Below are positions 40,869 through 50,311 of a DNA stretch of 64,000 nucleotides, in pieces. Both the position numbers and the translations under genes were made by a program. The stretch spans positions 5,022,001 to 5,086,000 of the forward strand of contig NZ_CP109479.1 of NCBI RefSeq assembly GCF_036227485.1. Reading direction: 5' to 3'. The notes under the pieces were generated by a model, which saw only the letters and a list, made by a program, of their open reading frames with translations, was not told where the DNA came from and made no database searches. Within the stretch, counting starts at the first letter, position 1, and every line of letters starts with the position of its first letter. This stretch comes from Streptomyces sp. NBC_01451 (lineage in GTDB: Bacteria > Actinomycetota > Actinomycetes > Streptomycetales > Streptomycetaceae).

Positions 40869-42146
40869 TCACGGTCCACAGGGGAGTTCCACCTTCAGGG
40901 TTGTCGGGCCGCCGGGCGGGCTGGCCAGGGAGAGGGTGCCGTCGTGCGCCTCGATCCGGCGGCGGATGCCCGCGAGGCCGGAGCCGCCGCCCTCGTCCGC
41001 GCCGCCCCGGCCGTCGTCCTCGACGCGGAGCAGGAGACGGCCGCCATGGCTGCGCGCGGTGACGCCGGCGGATGCGGCGCCGCTGTGCTTGGCGATGTTG
41101 GTCAGGGCCTCGGCGATGACGAAGTAGGCGGTGGCCTCGACGGAGGCGGCACAGCGTTCGGGTACGTCGACGTCGATCCGGCACGGCACCGCGCTCTGGG
41201 CCGCCAGCCCCGAGAGCGCGCCGGCCAGCCCGCGGTCGTCCAGCACCGGGGGCAGGATGCTCCGGGAGACCGTGCGCAGCTCCGCGAGGGCCTGCTCGGC
41301 GGCCGACTGGGCGCGTTCGAGGAGCTCGTCGGCGCCCGCCGGATCCCTGGCCACCATGCGGCGGGCGGCGCCGACCAGGACGGTGACGGAGACGATCCGG
41401 TTCTGCGTGCCGTCGTGCAGGGCGCGCTCGATACGGCGCAGTTCGGTGGCGTGGGCGTCCAGGGCGGCGGCGCGGGTGGCGGTGAGTTCGGCGACGCGCA
41501 GCGACAGGTCCGTCTCCGGCCCGGCCGCGAGGAGCAGACGTCCGGGCCGGGCCTGGGCACGGGCCATGCCGGGGCCGAGCCCCAGGAGGATGGCGATCCA
41601 GCCCACGCCCAGCATGGCCACGGCGAGCGCGTCCGGCCAGGAGTGCGCGTTGCCGACCCCCATGGACGTGGCGGTCGTGTCCTCGGGCAGGAGCTTCCAG
41701 TACAGGGGAAAGAGGCTGTCTCGTACGGCGACGAGCGGCAGGAGGACACCGAGCAGCCCCAGGAGGAGGCCCAGGGTGGAGTGCCGCGCCAGCCAGCGCA
41801 GTTCGCGTCGGGTGGTGGGGTCGACGAGGGCGAGCCGTAGCCGCGTCGGCGGAGGTTCCGGCGCGATGACCTCGGGACCCGCGCGGCCGAGCCGGTCGCG
41901 TTCCCGGCCGGCCAGGGAGTGCAGCGCGCGCAGGACCGCGGGCGCCATGAGCAGTCCCACCCCGGCCGGGCTCGTCACGGCGGTGACGGCCAGCCAGAGC
42001 AGCAGGAGCAGCGCCCGGAAGGCCGTACCGAGCCCGGAGGCGAGTTGGGCGATCGCGGCGCCGGCCGCCCCCGTGGTCCGTACGACGGTGTCCTTGAGGC
42101 CCACCCGCCGGTCACCGGGTGTCGCCGCGTCCCGCTGGACCGCCAT
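40869..42146 (-). CDS. Sensor histidine kinase, NarL type
   Basis: The 425-residue protein has an N-terminal Streptomyces-type sensor region with hydrophobic helices (about residues 30-200), then HisKA_3 (RIERALHDGTQNRIVSVTVLV, phospho-His in LHDG) and HATPase (FVIAEALTNIAKHSGA, VEDDGRGG, SGLAGIRRRIEAHDG). It precedes the response regulator by 15 bp. The start at MAVQRD is preferred because GGAGGGGA lies six bases upstream; the ATG 18 bases earlier overlaps that site. Confidence 0.92.
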   Translation of the reverse strand: MAVQRDAATPGDRRVGLKDTVVRTTGAAGAAIAQLASGLGTAFRALLLLLWLAVTAVTSPAGVGLLMAPAVLRALHSLAGRERDRLGRAGPEVIAPEPPPTRLRLALVDPTTRRELRWLARHSTLGLLLGLLGVLLPLVAVRDSLFPLYWKLLPEDTTATSMGVGNAHSWPDALAVAMLGVGWIAILLGLGPGMARAQARPGRLLLAAGPETDLSLRVAELTATRAAALDAHATELRRIERALHDGTQNRIVSVTVLVGAARRMVARDPAGADELLERAQSAAEQALAELRTVSRSILPPVLDDRGLAGALSGLAAQSAVPCRIDVDVPERCAASVEATAYFVIAEALTNIAKHSGAASAGVTARSHGGRLLLRVEDDGRGGADEGGGSGLAGIRRRIEAHDGTLSLASPPGGPTTLKVELPCGP

Positions 42147-42344
42147 CCGCTCTCCCCTCCCCATCCCTGGTTGCGAACGACCTTATGACGCCCGTCAGTT
42201 CACCGTGGGGCGAGGGCCGGGGTACAGCCTGCTGTACCCCGGAGAGGGCGGGCTGCGGGATCGGCCGGGAGGGGTGCCGATCCGTAGCGTCGACGACGTC
42301 GGCCGGACCCCCGGCCCGACCGCACAGCACCCCAGGAGAAGCCC

Positions 42345-42611
42345 ATGGCGACCGCCGACCCCTACCGTCTCACGACCACACCTGACACTCCCGACACTCC
42401 TGCCGACGGTACGCACGCGGCGGCGGCGCCCGCCGTCACCGGCGGGGAGGTCGTCCGTACGCTGCTCTGGATCGTGGTCGTGGTCAGCGCGGTCGCCAAC
42501 TCGGCGGCCACCTACGCCGACGCGGACACCTGGGTGCATCTGGCCTGCGGTGTGGTCACCCTCCTGAGCGCGGGCACCCTCGTCGTACGCCACCTGCGGG
42601 GTCGTCGATGA
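42345..42611 (+). CDS. Small membrane protein upstream of the ABC transporter
   Basis: The 88-residue protein has a disordered N-terminus and two hydrophobic helices (TLLWIVVVVSAVANSAATY and WVHLACGVVTLLSAGTLVVR). It is the first gene of the exporter operon and overlaps the ATPase gene by ATGA. The ATG has CAGGAG eight bases upstream. Small proteins of this type are often found before such exporters; its function is unknown. Confidence 0.75.
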   Translation: MATADPYRLTTTPDTPDTPADGTHAAAAPAVTGGEVVRTLLWIVVVVSAVANSAATYADADTWVHLACGVVTLLSAGTLVVRHLRGRR

Positions 42612-43399
42612 ACGCCGCCCTGGCCTGGACCCGCAGGTCGGCGGCCACCGCCCCCGACGCGGCCACCGCACACGACGCTCCGACGCCCGCCATCGTCCTG
42701 GACCGGGTCGTCAAGGAGTACGCCGGAGGCATCCGCGCCCTCGACGAGGTGTCGCTGACCGTGGAACGCGGCACGTTCCTCGCGGTGATGGGACCTTCGG
42801 GCTCCGGCAAGAGCACGCTCATGCACTGCGCCGCCGGGCTGGACTCCCCGACCTCGGGCAGCGTCCGCGTGGACGGCCACGAGATCGCCGGCCTGAACGA
42901 GACCCGCCGTACCGAACTGCGCCGGGAGCGCGTCGGGTTCGTGTTCCAGGCGTACAACCTGATCCCCTCGCTCAGCATCCAGGACAACATCACGCTGCCG
43001 CTGCGGCTGGCGGGACGCACCCCGGACCACGACTGGCTGCGGACACTGACGGCGCGGGTCGGTCTCGCCGACCGGCTCAGCCACCGCCCCGCCGAACTCT
43101 CCGGCGGTCAGCAGCAACGGGCCGCCGTCGTAAGGGCGTTGGCGGCCAGGCCGGCCGTCGTGTTCGCCGACGAGCCGACCGGCGCGCTGGACCTGCGCAG
43201 CGCCCACGAGGTCCTGGACCTGCTGCGCGACCTCGTCGACGACCTGCACCAGACGGTGGTGATGGTCACCCACGACCCGGCCGCCGCAGCCCGCGCACAC
43301 CACGTGGCGGTTATGGCCGACGGCCGGGTGGTCGAGACCCTCGAAGCGCCGACCGCCCCCGAACTGGCCGCCCGGCTCGTAGCGTTGGCGGGGGTCTGA
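42608..43399 (+). CDS. ABC transporter ATP-binding protein (LolD/MacB type)
   Basis: The 263-residue protein has a Walker A GPSGSGKST, Q-loop VGFVFQAYNLIPSLS, signature ELSGGQQQRAAVVRAL, Walker B VVFADEPTGALD and H-loop MVTHDPAAAA. The sequence belongs to the LolD/MacB/YknY group that powers FtsX-type permeases. It starts with an ATGA overlap after the small membrane protein; the permease follows in three bases. The operon is divergent from the two-component system, which probably regulates it. Confidence 0.93.
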   Translation: MNAALAWTRRSAATAPDAATAHDAPTPAIVLDRVVKEYAGGIRALDEVSLTVERGTFLAVMGPSGSGKSTLMHCAAGLDSPTSGSVRVDGHEIAGLNETRRTELRRERVGFVFQAYNLIPSLSIQDNITLPLRLAGRTPDHDWLRTLTARVGLADRLSHRPAELSGGQQQRAAVVRALAARPAVVFADEPTGALDLRSAHEVLDLLRDLVDDLHQTVVMVTHDPAAAARAHHVAVMADGRVVETLEAPTAPELAARLVALAGV

Positions 43400-43402
43400 G
43401 CA

Positions 43403-46045
43403 ATGTCCCGACCGTCTCCTCTGCCTCCTCTGTCGTCTCCTTCAGCTCTGTCCCGCCTGTTCTCTTCGTTCCCCTTGCCCGCCATGTTCCGTCTCGCACT
43501 CCAGATGGTCGGACACCGGATCACCGCGCTGATCGCCGTGGCCTGCGCGGTTCTCGGCGGCGCGGCCCTGATCACCGGCACCGGCGTCCTGGCCGAGTCC
43601 GGCCTGCGCTCCCACCTGCCCGTCGGCCGACTCGGCGGCGCGGACGTCGTCGTCGCGGCCGACCAGGAGCTCCATCCGAACGGCGACCTGCCGATCGCGC
43701 TCCCGGAACGCCGTAGGGTCCCGGCCCGACTGGTCGCCGAACTGGCCGGGTTGCCGGGTGTCACCGAGGCGGTCGGCGACCTCGGATTCCCCGCGGCCTT
43801 CGTCGACGCGCACGGCCGCGTCGTACCGGCCGGGAATCCCCAGGCGTCGGGGCACGGCTGGTCCTCCGTGAAGCTGCTGGGCGTTACGCGTGTCGAGGGC
43901 GGCGCGCCGGCCGGTCCCGGCGAGATCGCCGTGGACAGCGCCACCGCCGCCGCGGCGGGGGTGAAGGCGGGCGACAGGGTCGAGGTCGTCGCGAACGCCC
44001 GTCCCGCCGCCGGGTACCGCGTCTCGGCGGTCGTCGACGCGCCTGGCGCCGGAGTCTTCTTCGCCGATACGACGGCCGCACGGCTGTCGGGAAGGGCGGA
44101 GGGAGAAGGCGGCGACGCCGCCGGCCGACGCGCCGGGACCGTCGACCTGGTCGGCCTCCGTACCGCACCCGGCGCCGCGGAACAGGTCGCCGCCGAAGTC
44201 CGTACGAGGCTGCGGGGGACGGGACTTGAGGCGGTCACCGGCGCGGACCGCGGGGATCTGGTGTCGCCCGGAGCGGGTGCGTCCCGCTCCCTCCTGGTTC
44301 TCCTCGCGGGTTCGCTCGCCGGGATCGTCCTGCTGATCACCGGATTCGTGACGGCGAGCGCGCTGACCGTGTCGATCGCCGGGCAGCGCCGGGACCTGGC
44401 GCTGATGCGGGCCGTCGGCGCGACTCCCCGGCAGATCAGGCGACTTGCCGCCGCCCAGTCGAGCATCGTCGCGGCAGTGGCCCTCGTACCCGGTGTGGCC
44501 CTCGGCCATCTGCTCGCCGGGCGGTTCCGCGGACTGCTGGCGGACCAGGGGCTGGTCCCGCCCGAACTCCCCCTGACCATCAGCCCGTTGCCCGCCCTCG
44601 CGACGATCCTCCTGATGGCCCTGACCGTGCAGGTCTCGGCCCGCGGCTCCGCGTGGCGCACCTCGCGGATGCCGGCCACCGAGGCGGTCGCCGAATCACG
44701 CAGCGAGCCGCGTCGTCCGTCGCGCACCCGGACGCGCATCGGCCTCCTCGTCATCGTCGGCGCGACCACCATGTCTGCCGTACCGCTCTTCTCCCCGACG
44801 GTCCTCGGCGCGGCGGCCACGTCCCTCGCGGGCATCCTCGGGGCGATCGGTCTGGCCCTGGCCGGCCCGGCCCTCGTCCGGGGCATCGGGAACGCGGCGG
44901 CCCGGCGCACCCGCTCCGGTGTCTCCGCGCCGACCTGGCTGGCCATGGCCAACGTCCGCGCCTACGCCCTGCGCAACGCGGGGATCGTCAGCACCCTGGC
45001 CATGGCGGTCGTGTTCGTCCTGACGTACACCCTCGCCCAGACCACCGTGCTGGCCGCCACGGCCGACGACACGCGCGCCGGCACCCTCGCCCAGCAGCGC
45101 CTCGACGCGCCGGGCCTGGGCGGGCTGCCCGACGGCACGCTCGCCGACGTACGGGGCACGACCGGCGTACGGGCGGCGGCCCCGGTGAGCACGACCACCG
45201 TGGTGTGGCCGTACAAGATGTTCGACGACACGGTGACCGAGTCCGCGTCCGCGATGATCCTCACCCCGGACGCGTCGGGCGTCCTCGACCTCGGCGTACG
45301 GGAGGGGAGCCTGGACCGTCTCACCGGCGCCACGATCGCGGTGAGCAGCGACGTCGCCCGCTCGCGCTCGGCGTCGGTGGGCCGGCGGGTGGGTCTCGTC
45401 CTCGGCGACGGCGCGAAGGTCGACGCCGAGGTGGTCGCCGTCTACACCCGGGGCCTCGGCTTCGGCACGGTGGTCCTGTCCCACGACCTGGCGGCCGGAC
45501 ACACCACGACAGGGCTCGACCAGGGCATCCTCATCCGCACGGACGGCACGGCGACCGCCCGGCAGGCCCTGACGTCCCTCGCCGCGTCCCACCCGGGCGT
45601 GGCACTCACGGACACGGCCCCCACGACCACCGACGGCCTGCGGGACGCACCACCGGAGGTGTGGATCAACCTGGCGACGATCGTCGTCCTGCTCGGCTAC
45701 CTCCTGCTGAGCATCGCCAACAAGCTCGTCGCCGCCACCGCGCAGCGCCGGCTGGAACTGGCGGCGCTGCGCCTCATCGGCACCACACCCCGTCAGATCC
45801 GCGCGATGATGCGGCGCGAGGCAGCGGTGACCGCCGCCACCGCGCTCACGGCGGCCCTGCTGCTGTCCGCCGTACCCCTCGCCCTCCTGGGCCAGGGCTT
45901 CCTCGGCCACCCCTGGCCGACGGGTCCGGTCTGGCTGCTGCCCGCCCTCGCCCTGACGGTCACCGGCACGGCGTTCCTCACCACCGAACTCCCCACCCGC
46001 CAGGCCCTGCGCACACCACCCGCCGACGCGATCCGCGCCCACTGA
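43403..46045 (+). CDS. FtsX-domain ABC transporter permease
   Basis: The 880-residue permease has two FtsX units: one after the N-terminal helix with its four-helix set in residues 300-420, and a second set near 520-545 and 755-870, with large extracytoplasmic MacB-like domains between. The C-terminal signature RRLELAALRLIGTTPRQIRAMMRREA is the coupling helix region that contacts the ATPase. An N-terminal Ser/Pro-rich stretch of about 27 residues precedes MFRLALQ, and that ATG (43484) is an alternative start. It probably exports or releases a lipoprotein, peptide or antibiotic rather than importing. Confidence 0.9.
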   Translation: MSRPSPLPPLSSPSALSRLFSSFPLPAMFRLALQMVGHRITALIAVACAVLGGAALITGTGVLAESGLRSHLPVGRLGGADVVVAADQELHPNGDLPIALPERRRVPARLVAELAGLPGVTEAVGDLGFPAAFVDAHGRVVPAGNPQASGHGWSSVKLLGVTRVEGGAPAGPGEIAVDSATAAAAGVKAGDRVEVVANARPAAGYRVSAVVDAPGAGVFFADTTAARLSGRAEGEGGDAAGRRAGTVDLVGLRTAPGAAEQVAAEVRTRLRGTGLEAVTGADRGDLVSPGAGASRSLLVLLAGSLAGIVLLITGFVTASALTVSIAGQRRDLALMRAVGATPRQIRRLAAAQSSIVAAVALVPGVALGHLLAGRFRGLLADQGLVPPELPLTISPLPALATILLMALTVQVSARGSAWRTSRMPATEAVAESRSEPRRPSRTRTRIGLLVIVGATTMSAVPLFSPTVLGAAATSLAGILGAIGLALAGPALVRGIGNAAARRTRSGVSAPTWLAMANVRAYALRNAGIVSTLAMAVVFVLTYTLAQTTVLAATADDTRAGTLAQQRLDAPGLGGLPDGTLADVRGTTGVRAAAPVSTTTVVWPYKMFDDTVTESASAMILTPDASGVLDLGVREGSLDRLTGATIAVSSDVARSRSASVGRRVGLVLGDGAKVDAEVVAVYTRGLGFGTVVLSHDLAAGHTTTGLDQGILIRTDGTATARQALTSLAASHPGVALTDTAPTTTDGLRDAPPEVWINLATIVVLLGYLLLSIANKLVAATAQRRLELAALRLIGTTPRQIRAMMRREAAVTAATALTAALLLSAVPLALLGQGFLGHPWPTGPVWLLPALALTVTGTAFLTTELPTRQALRTPPADAIRAH

Positions 46046-46066
46046 CCCGACTCGGGTGCACGTGTC

Positions 46067-46096
46067 CAGGTGGCAACCTGTCCAGGTTGCCACCTG
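46067..46096 (+). terminator. 14-bp perfect hairpin after the permease
   Basis: CAGGTGGCAACCTG and CAGGTTGCCACCTG are exact inverted copies separated by TC. It lies between two convergent genes, 21 bp after the permease stop, and can serve both. Confidence 0.8.
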
Positions 46097-46124
46097 TCCA
46101 TACGCCCACGGTGAGGCGACGGGC

Positions 46125-46949
46125 TCAGTGGTCGTCGGTGATGCTGGTCGCGATGCCGTTGCTGATCCTGACCTCGGCGGAGAAGCCCTTCTTGGCGGCC
46201 GTCTCCAGCTGTGCCTCGGTGCACTCGATGCCGCCCTCGCCGCCCGGGCCGGTGTTCACCGCGTCGCAGATGTCGTCGTAGCCCATGATCCTGGTGTCGT
46301 CGGCGACGAGGAACTGCTGCTCGGTGCCCTTCGAGTCGGAGACGGTGTACTTGCCCGGCGCCAGGTAGGAGACGTTGCCGAACCAGGTTCCGTTGACGCC
46401 CTTGCCCTCGTCGATGCCCTCGACGACGGTCTCGCGGGAGTCGGAACCACTGTCCGAGTCCGAGTCGGACGCCGGGTCCTGCTGGGCGGCGCGGCGCTCC
46501 GTCACCAGGGTCGCGACGCCGTCCTTCATCTCCACGTCCGCGTTGACGGCACCCTTCTTGAGGGCCGACTCCAGCTCGTCGAGTGTGCACGGCGCGTCCA
46601 CCTTGGAGCCCGCGACGCCGCATATCGTGCCGACGCCGTAGACCTCGGTGTCGTCGGCGACCCAGAACTGCTGGTCGTCCTTGCCCGATACGGACACGAT
46701 GTACTTGCCCGGGGCGAGATAGACGACCTTGCCGTTCCTGAACGAGCCGCTGACGCCCTTGGAGTCCTTGGCGGTCTTGGAGCTCTTCGAGTCCGACGCC
46801 TTCTCCGCGGTCGCCACCGGGCTCGCCTTGTCCGTCGCGCTCTTGTCGGACGAACTGTCGGCGGTGCCGTTCTGGCATGCCGTCATCAACAGTCCGGCGG
46901 TGACCGCGGCAGCGGTGAGGACGGCCTTGCGCAGGTGGCGGTTCTTCAC
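46125..46949 (-). CDS. Lipoprotein with two repeated domains
   Basis: The 274-residue protein has a lipoprotein signal (TAGLLMTACQNG) and a Ser/Lys/Asp-rich spacer. Two homologous repeats of about 85 residues follow (SYLAPGKYTVSDSKGTEQQF-like and VVYLAPGKYIVSVSGKDDQQF-like). Each contains an APGKY...VSG/DSKG, a QQF(W/L)VADDT, a Cys pair and a helix (LDELESALKKGA / EAQLETAAKKGF). The repeats are linked by a DSDSDSGSDS stretch. I do not recognise a characterised family. The GTG (V in VKNRHLRK) has AAGGA before it; the alternative ATG 72 bases upstream is not supported. Confidence 0.75.
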   Translation of the reverse strand: MKNRHLRKAVLTAAAVTAGLLMTACQNGTADSSSDKSATDKASPVATAEKASDSKSSKTAKDSKGVSGSFRNGKVVYLAPGKYIVSVSGKDDQQFWVADDTEVYGVGTICGVAGSKVDAPCTLDELESALKKGAVNADVEMKDGVATLVTERRAAQQDPASDSDSDSGSDSRETVVEGIDEGKGVNGTWFGNVSYLAPGKYTVSDSKGTEQQFLVADDTRIMGYDDICDAVNTGPGGEGGIECTEAQLETAAKKGFSAEVRISNGIATSITDDH

Positions 46950-47365
46950 GGGGGTTCCTTCCGGGGGGCGGGAGCGGCAGGGAGCCGGCGGCGTTCTCAC
47001 CGCTTCCCGCTCTGTGATCACTATGAGGTCGTCCAGAGCCCGCAGGTCACGCCGGTCTTCCCTTCAGGACATCGCTGTGGCAGGGCTGTGACATGGCAAC
47101 TCCTCTGCTGTGAAGGCCGGTTGACCGACGCGCCGCCTTGCGTCACGGGGAGTGGATGAGGACCGCCGCCGCCTCCCCCTGCGCGCCAGCCGCCGCCTCC
47201 CTCTGCTCGCCTGCCTCCTCCCGCGCGTTCGCGCCTCGTGTCCTTCACGCGTTCGATCCTTGTGCCGCGCCGCAACCGCGGTGGCCGAAAATGTGTCTCC
47301 CACCGCGTGGCCCGATGCTCCGGAGGGGCGGAATCCGCCCGCACGGCCGCCTTTGGGGGTGGGGA
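46950..47365. other. Divergent intergenic region without recognised gene
   Basis: I see no coherent frame here, only low-complexity Ala/Arg/Pro frames on both strands. The promoters of the lipoprotein (minus) and the kinase (plus) must lie here; TGATCA within CTGTGATCACTATGAGG around 47018-47023 is the only small palindrome I notice. Confidence 0.5.
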
Positions 47366-49093
47366 ATGAACGTATGGGCAGTGCCCGGATACAACGAGTC
47401 ACTGGAACTCGGGGCCGGGGCAAGCGGGCGGGTCGTCCTGGCCGTGCACGAAGAGACCGGCGTCCCGGTCGCGGTCAAGTACCTCAGCGAGTCGCTGCGC
47501 ACCAGGCCGGGCTTCGTCCACGGGTTCCGGGCGGAGGCGCGGCTGCTCGGCGGACTGGACAGCCCGTACGTCGCCGAGCTGTACGAGTACGTCGAGAGCC
47601 CGGACGGCGCCGCGATCGTGATGGAGCTGGTCGACGGTGTCTCGCTGCGGACCCTGCTGACGAGTCAGGGCCCGCTCGATCCCGAGGCGGCGCTCGTGGT
47701 CCTCAAGGGATCGTTGCTCGGTCTGGCCGACGCGCACCGCGTCGGCGTCGTCCATCGCGACTACAAGCCGGCGAACGTCCTGGTCGTGCCGGACGGATCG
47801 TCCAGGCTCGTCGACTTCGGGATCGCGGTGGACGCCGGCACCAGCGCCGGCGCGGCGGGCACCCCCTCCTACATGGCCCCGGAGCAGTGGACCGGCGCAC
47901 CAGCCACTCCCGCCGCCGACGTGTACGCGGCCACGGCCACGTTCTTCGAGTGCCTGACGAGCCACCGGCCGTACTCGGGCGACAATCTCGCCGAACTCGC
48001 CCTACAGCACGTCGACGCGCCCATCCCCGCCGACGAGGTCCCCGAGGCGGTGCGGGAGCTGGTCAGGCGCGGTCTCGCCAAGGACCCGGCGGAGCGCCCC
48101 ACGCACGCCGAGGCGTTCGTCGCGGAACTCGAATCGGCCGCCGGTGCCGCCTACGGTCCCGACTGGGAGGAACGGGGCCGCGGCCGGCTCGCCGCGCTGG
48201 TGGCACTGCTGCCGCTGCTGCTGCCCTCGGCGCGCAGCGCCCCGCGTACCACCACGGACACCGCCCGCACGGTCCTGCGCCCGGAACCGGGCAGCCACGG
48301 CTGGGCGCACTCGTGGCTGCCGGGTCGGCCGGGGATGCTCGTGTCCGGTGCGGCCGTGCTCCTGGGCATCCTTCTGTCCTACGGCATCCAGCACGCCCCG
48401 GGAACGGCACCGCAGGAGACGGCGCAGGCACTGGCCACCAGCAGCGCCCGGGCCGCCGTGGAGCCGGGCGAGCCCAGCCTGCTGCCGGTGTCGCCCACTT
48501 CCTCCCCGTCCGAGTCGCCCTCCGCCTCCCCGCTCCCGACGTCCACCTCACCGTCACCGTCACCCACCCTGTCGCCCTCGGGCACGGCGACCGCCGGTAG
48601 CGGCGAGCCCTCGGCGTCCACCACCGCGGCTCCGCCCGAGGACACGACGGCGCCCGGCGGGGCGACCCCCGAGGCGACGCCGACGTCGGCTTCGCCCACC
48701 GCGCCGGCGGCTCCCGCGGTCAAGGACGTCGCGGTGACGGGCTTCCGGCAGACGGGTTCCGCCACCGCCACCGCGACCATCGACATCACCACGGACGGCA
48801 CCGGGCCGTTCTCCATCACCGTCTCGTGGTCCACGAGCGACACCGCGGAAGGGCTGGGCGCCCGGGGCGGGCCGGGCGCCCGGGGCGGGCCGGGCACCCG
48901 GGGCGGGCTCGGCACCCCGGACGGTGCGTCCCAGACCTTCGAGCGCAGCGGTGCCACCCAGTACACCCTCACCGTCGACCACACCTTCCAGAACACCGGC
49001 TGTTACTGGATGGTGCAGGCGACGACCACTCCGGCCTCCGCCGACGGCGGCGGCTCGCAGCAGCTTCTGACCAGGCAGTGTGACATTCGATGA
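47366..49093 (+). CDS. Transmembrane Ser/Thr protein kinase with extracellular Ig-like tail
   Basis: The 575-residue protein has a kinase domain (residues 15-265): P-loop LGAGASGRVVLAV, Lys in VAVKYLSE, catalytic loop VVHRDYKPANVLV, DFG in LVDFGIA and GTPSYMAPEQW. One membrane helix near residues 325-343 (MLVSGAAVLLGILLSYGI) is followed by a Ser/Pro/Thr linker and a C-terminal Ig-like domain ending in two Cys (CYWMVQ, QCDIR). A collagen-like GARGGPGARGGPGTRGG insertion lies within that domain. The next gene overlaps by ATGA and encodes a protein with a similar tail. GGGGTGGGGA precedes the ATG. Confidence 0.88.
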   Translation: MNVWAVPGYNESLELGAGASGRVVLAVHEETGVPVAVKYLSESLRTRPGFVHGFRAEARLLGGLDSPYVAELYEYVESPDGAAIVMELVDGVSLRTLLTSQGPLDPEAALVVLKGSLLGLADAHRVGVVHRDYKPANVLVVPDGSSRLVDFGIAVDAGTSAGAAGTPSYMAPEQWTGAPATPAADVYAATATFFECLTSHRPYSGDNLAELALQHVDAPIPADEVPEAVRELVRRGLAKDPAERPTHAEAFVAELESAAGAAYGPDWEERGRGRLAALVALLPLLLPSARSAPRTTTDTARTVLRPEPGSHGWAHSWLPGRPGMLVSGAAVLLGILLSYGIQHAPGTAPQETAQALATSSARAAVEPGEPSLLPVSPTSSPSESPSASPLPTSTSPSPSPTLSPSGTATAGSGEPSASTTAAPPEDTTAPGGATPEATPTSASPTAPAAPAVKDVAVTGFRQTGSATATATIDITTDGTGPFSITVSWSTSDTAEGLGARGGPGARGGPGTRGGLGTPDGASQTFERSGATQYTLTVDHTFQNTGCYWMVQATTTPASADGGGSQQLLTRQCDIR

Positions 49094-49845
49094 CCGCTGA
49101 GAACGACCGTGTTCCCGCGTCGGCCGAGGACCACGGAACCACCCGGAAGCTCGGCCCCGCCGACAAGCACGCCCCGCGCGACGAAGCCGGCTCCACCGAT
49201 GCCGGGTACGCCGAGTACAGCGCCACCGTGCTGGGCAGTCACTGGATCCAGCGTCCCGAGCCGGACGGCACCCTCGTCGAACCGTCCTCCACCCAGATCC
49301 TGCCGACACCGACACCGCTGTCACCGACACCGCCGACGCTGCCTGATCGCACCGAAGGCACCGTGCTGCGGTTCGGCCCGGGGGTGACCGCCGCCGTCGC
49401 GCAACGTACCCACAGGACGCTGCCCGCCCTGCCGCCGCCTCCCGCGCCCTCGCGCCGGCGTCTGCGCAGACATGCCCTGCCCGCGCTGGTGCTGATCTGC
49501 GTCATCGCGTTCCTCGCCTGGCAGCGCCTCGGGCCGTCCGTCGAGGTGAACACGGTGGAGGCCACGGCCGAGCCGAAGGTTCTGGGGTGCGACGGCACCG
49601 CGGACATCGTCGGCCTCGTCGCCACGAACGGCCGCCCGGGCACACTCTCGTACCGCTGGACCCGGAGCGACGGCACCTCCTCGGGCGTCCTGCGTGAGGT
49701 GGTGGCCCGGGGCCAGAGGCAGGCACGTCTGCACCTGCTGTGGACCTTCCAGGGCAAGGGCCACTACGCGGCCCGGGCCGAACTGCGCATCCTGTCCCCC
49801 GCGGACCGCACGGTCGTCAGCCACCTCACGTACGACTGTCCCTGA
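49090..49845 (+). CDS. Single-pass membrane protein, partner of the kinase
   Basis: The 251-residue protein has a disordered cytosolic N-terminal half rich in Thr and Pro (ILPTPTPLSPTPPTLPDRTE, many possible phosphorylation sites), one membrane helix (residues 133-150, HALPALVLICVIAFLAW) and an extracellular domain of about 95 residues with two Cys. The strands SYRWTRSDGTSSGVLREVV and HYAARAELRIL are of the same type as the kinase tail. The ATGA overlap with the kinase and the Thr-rich cytosolic tail suggest it is the kinase substrate. Confidence 0.75.
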   Translation: MTAENDRVPASAEDHGTTRKLGPADKHAPRDEAGSTDAGYAEYSATVLGSHWIQRPEPDGTLVEPSSTQILPTPTPLSPTPPTLPDRTEGTVLRFGPGVTAAVAQRTHRTLPALPPPPAPSRRRLRRHALPALVLICVIAFLAWQRLGPSVEVNTVEATAEPKVLGCDGTADIVGLVATNGRPGTLSYRWTRSDGTSSGVLREVVARGQRQARLHLLWTFQGKGHYAARAELRILSPADRTVVSHLTYDCP

Positions 49846-49856
49846 CCCGGGCGCCG

Positions 49857-50275
49857 GACGTGTTGCTCCAGCGCAGGCCTGCCGAGCGCCATCGCCGGCC
49901 CGCGGAACCGTCCCCAGTGGTACGGCACCGCGCCGCCGCCGTGCGGGATCACGAGGCGCGGGGTCGGGAAGTCGGCGAACAGGTCACCGTGGACCAGCTG
50001 CATGAACGCCGTGGTGTCGGCGTTGAGGTAGAGCGCGCCGGTGGTGTGGAAGGCGGGGTTGACGCTCGTACTGACGTGGACCATCGCCGGGATGTCGTAC
50101 TCCACCATCTTCTCGTAGAGGGGGTACCACGAGCGGTCGGTGAGTGGCGGGGCGGTCCAGCGGCCGCCCGAGGGGTCGGGGTTGAGGTTGACCGCCACGG
50201 CGCCGAACTCCTCGACGCAGCGAGTGAGTTCGGGGACGCAGGTGGCGGGGTCGACGCCGGGGGACTGCGGAAGCA
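49857..50275 (-). pseudogene. Remnant of a 4-oxalomesaconate hydratase-type amidohydrolase
   Basis: A minus-strand frame reads as the middle of the LigJ-type amidohydrolase family: MLPQSPGVDPATCVPELTRC, then VNLNPDPSGGRWTAPPLTDR, YPLYEKMVEYDIPAMVHVST, FHTTGALYLNADTTAFMQLV and RLVIPHGGGAVPYHWGRFRG. It ends at ALEQHV, where the family continues for another 100 residues or so, and the N-terminal metal-binding third is missing too. It is squeezed between the kinase partner gene and the SpoIIE gene, without start or ribosome binding site. It is a truncated relic of an aromatic-degradation gene. Confidence 0.75.
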
Positions 50276-50311
50276 TCGCGAGCCCCGGGACGCTCACAGG
50301 CACAGGCACAG

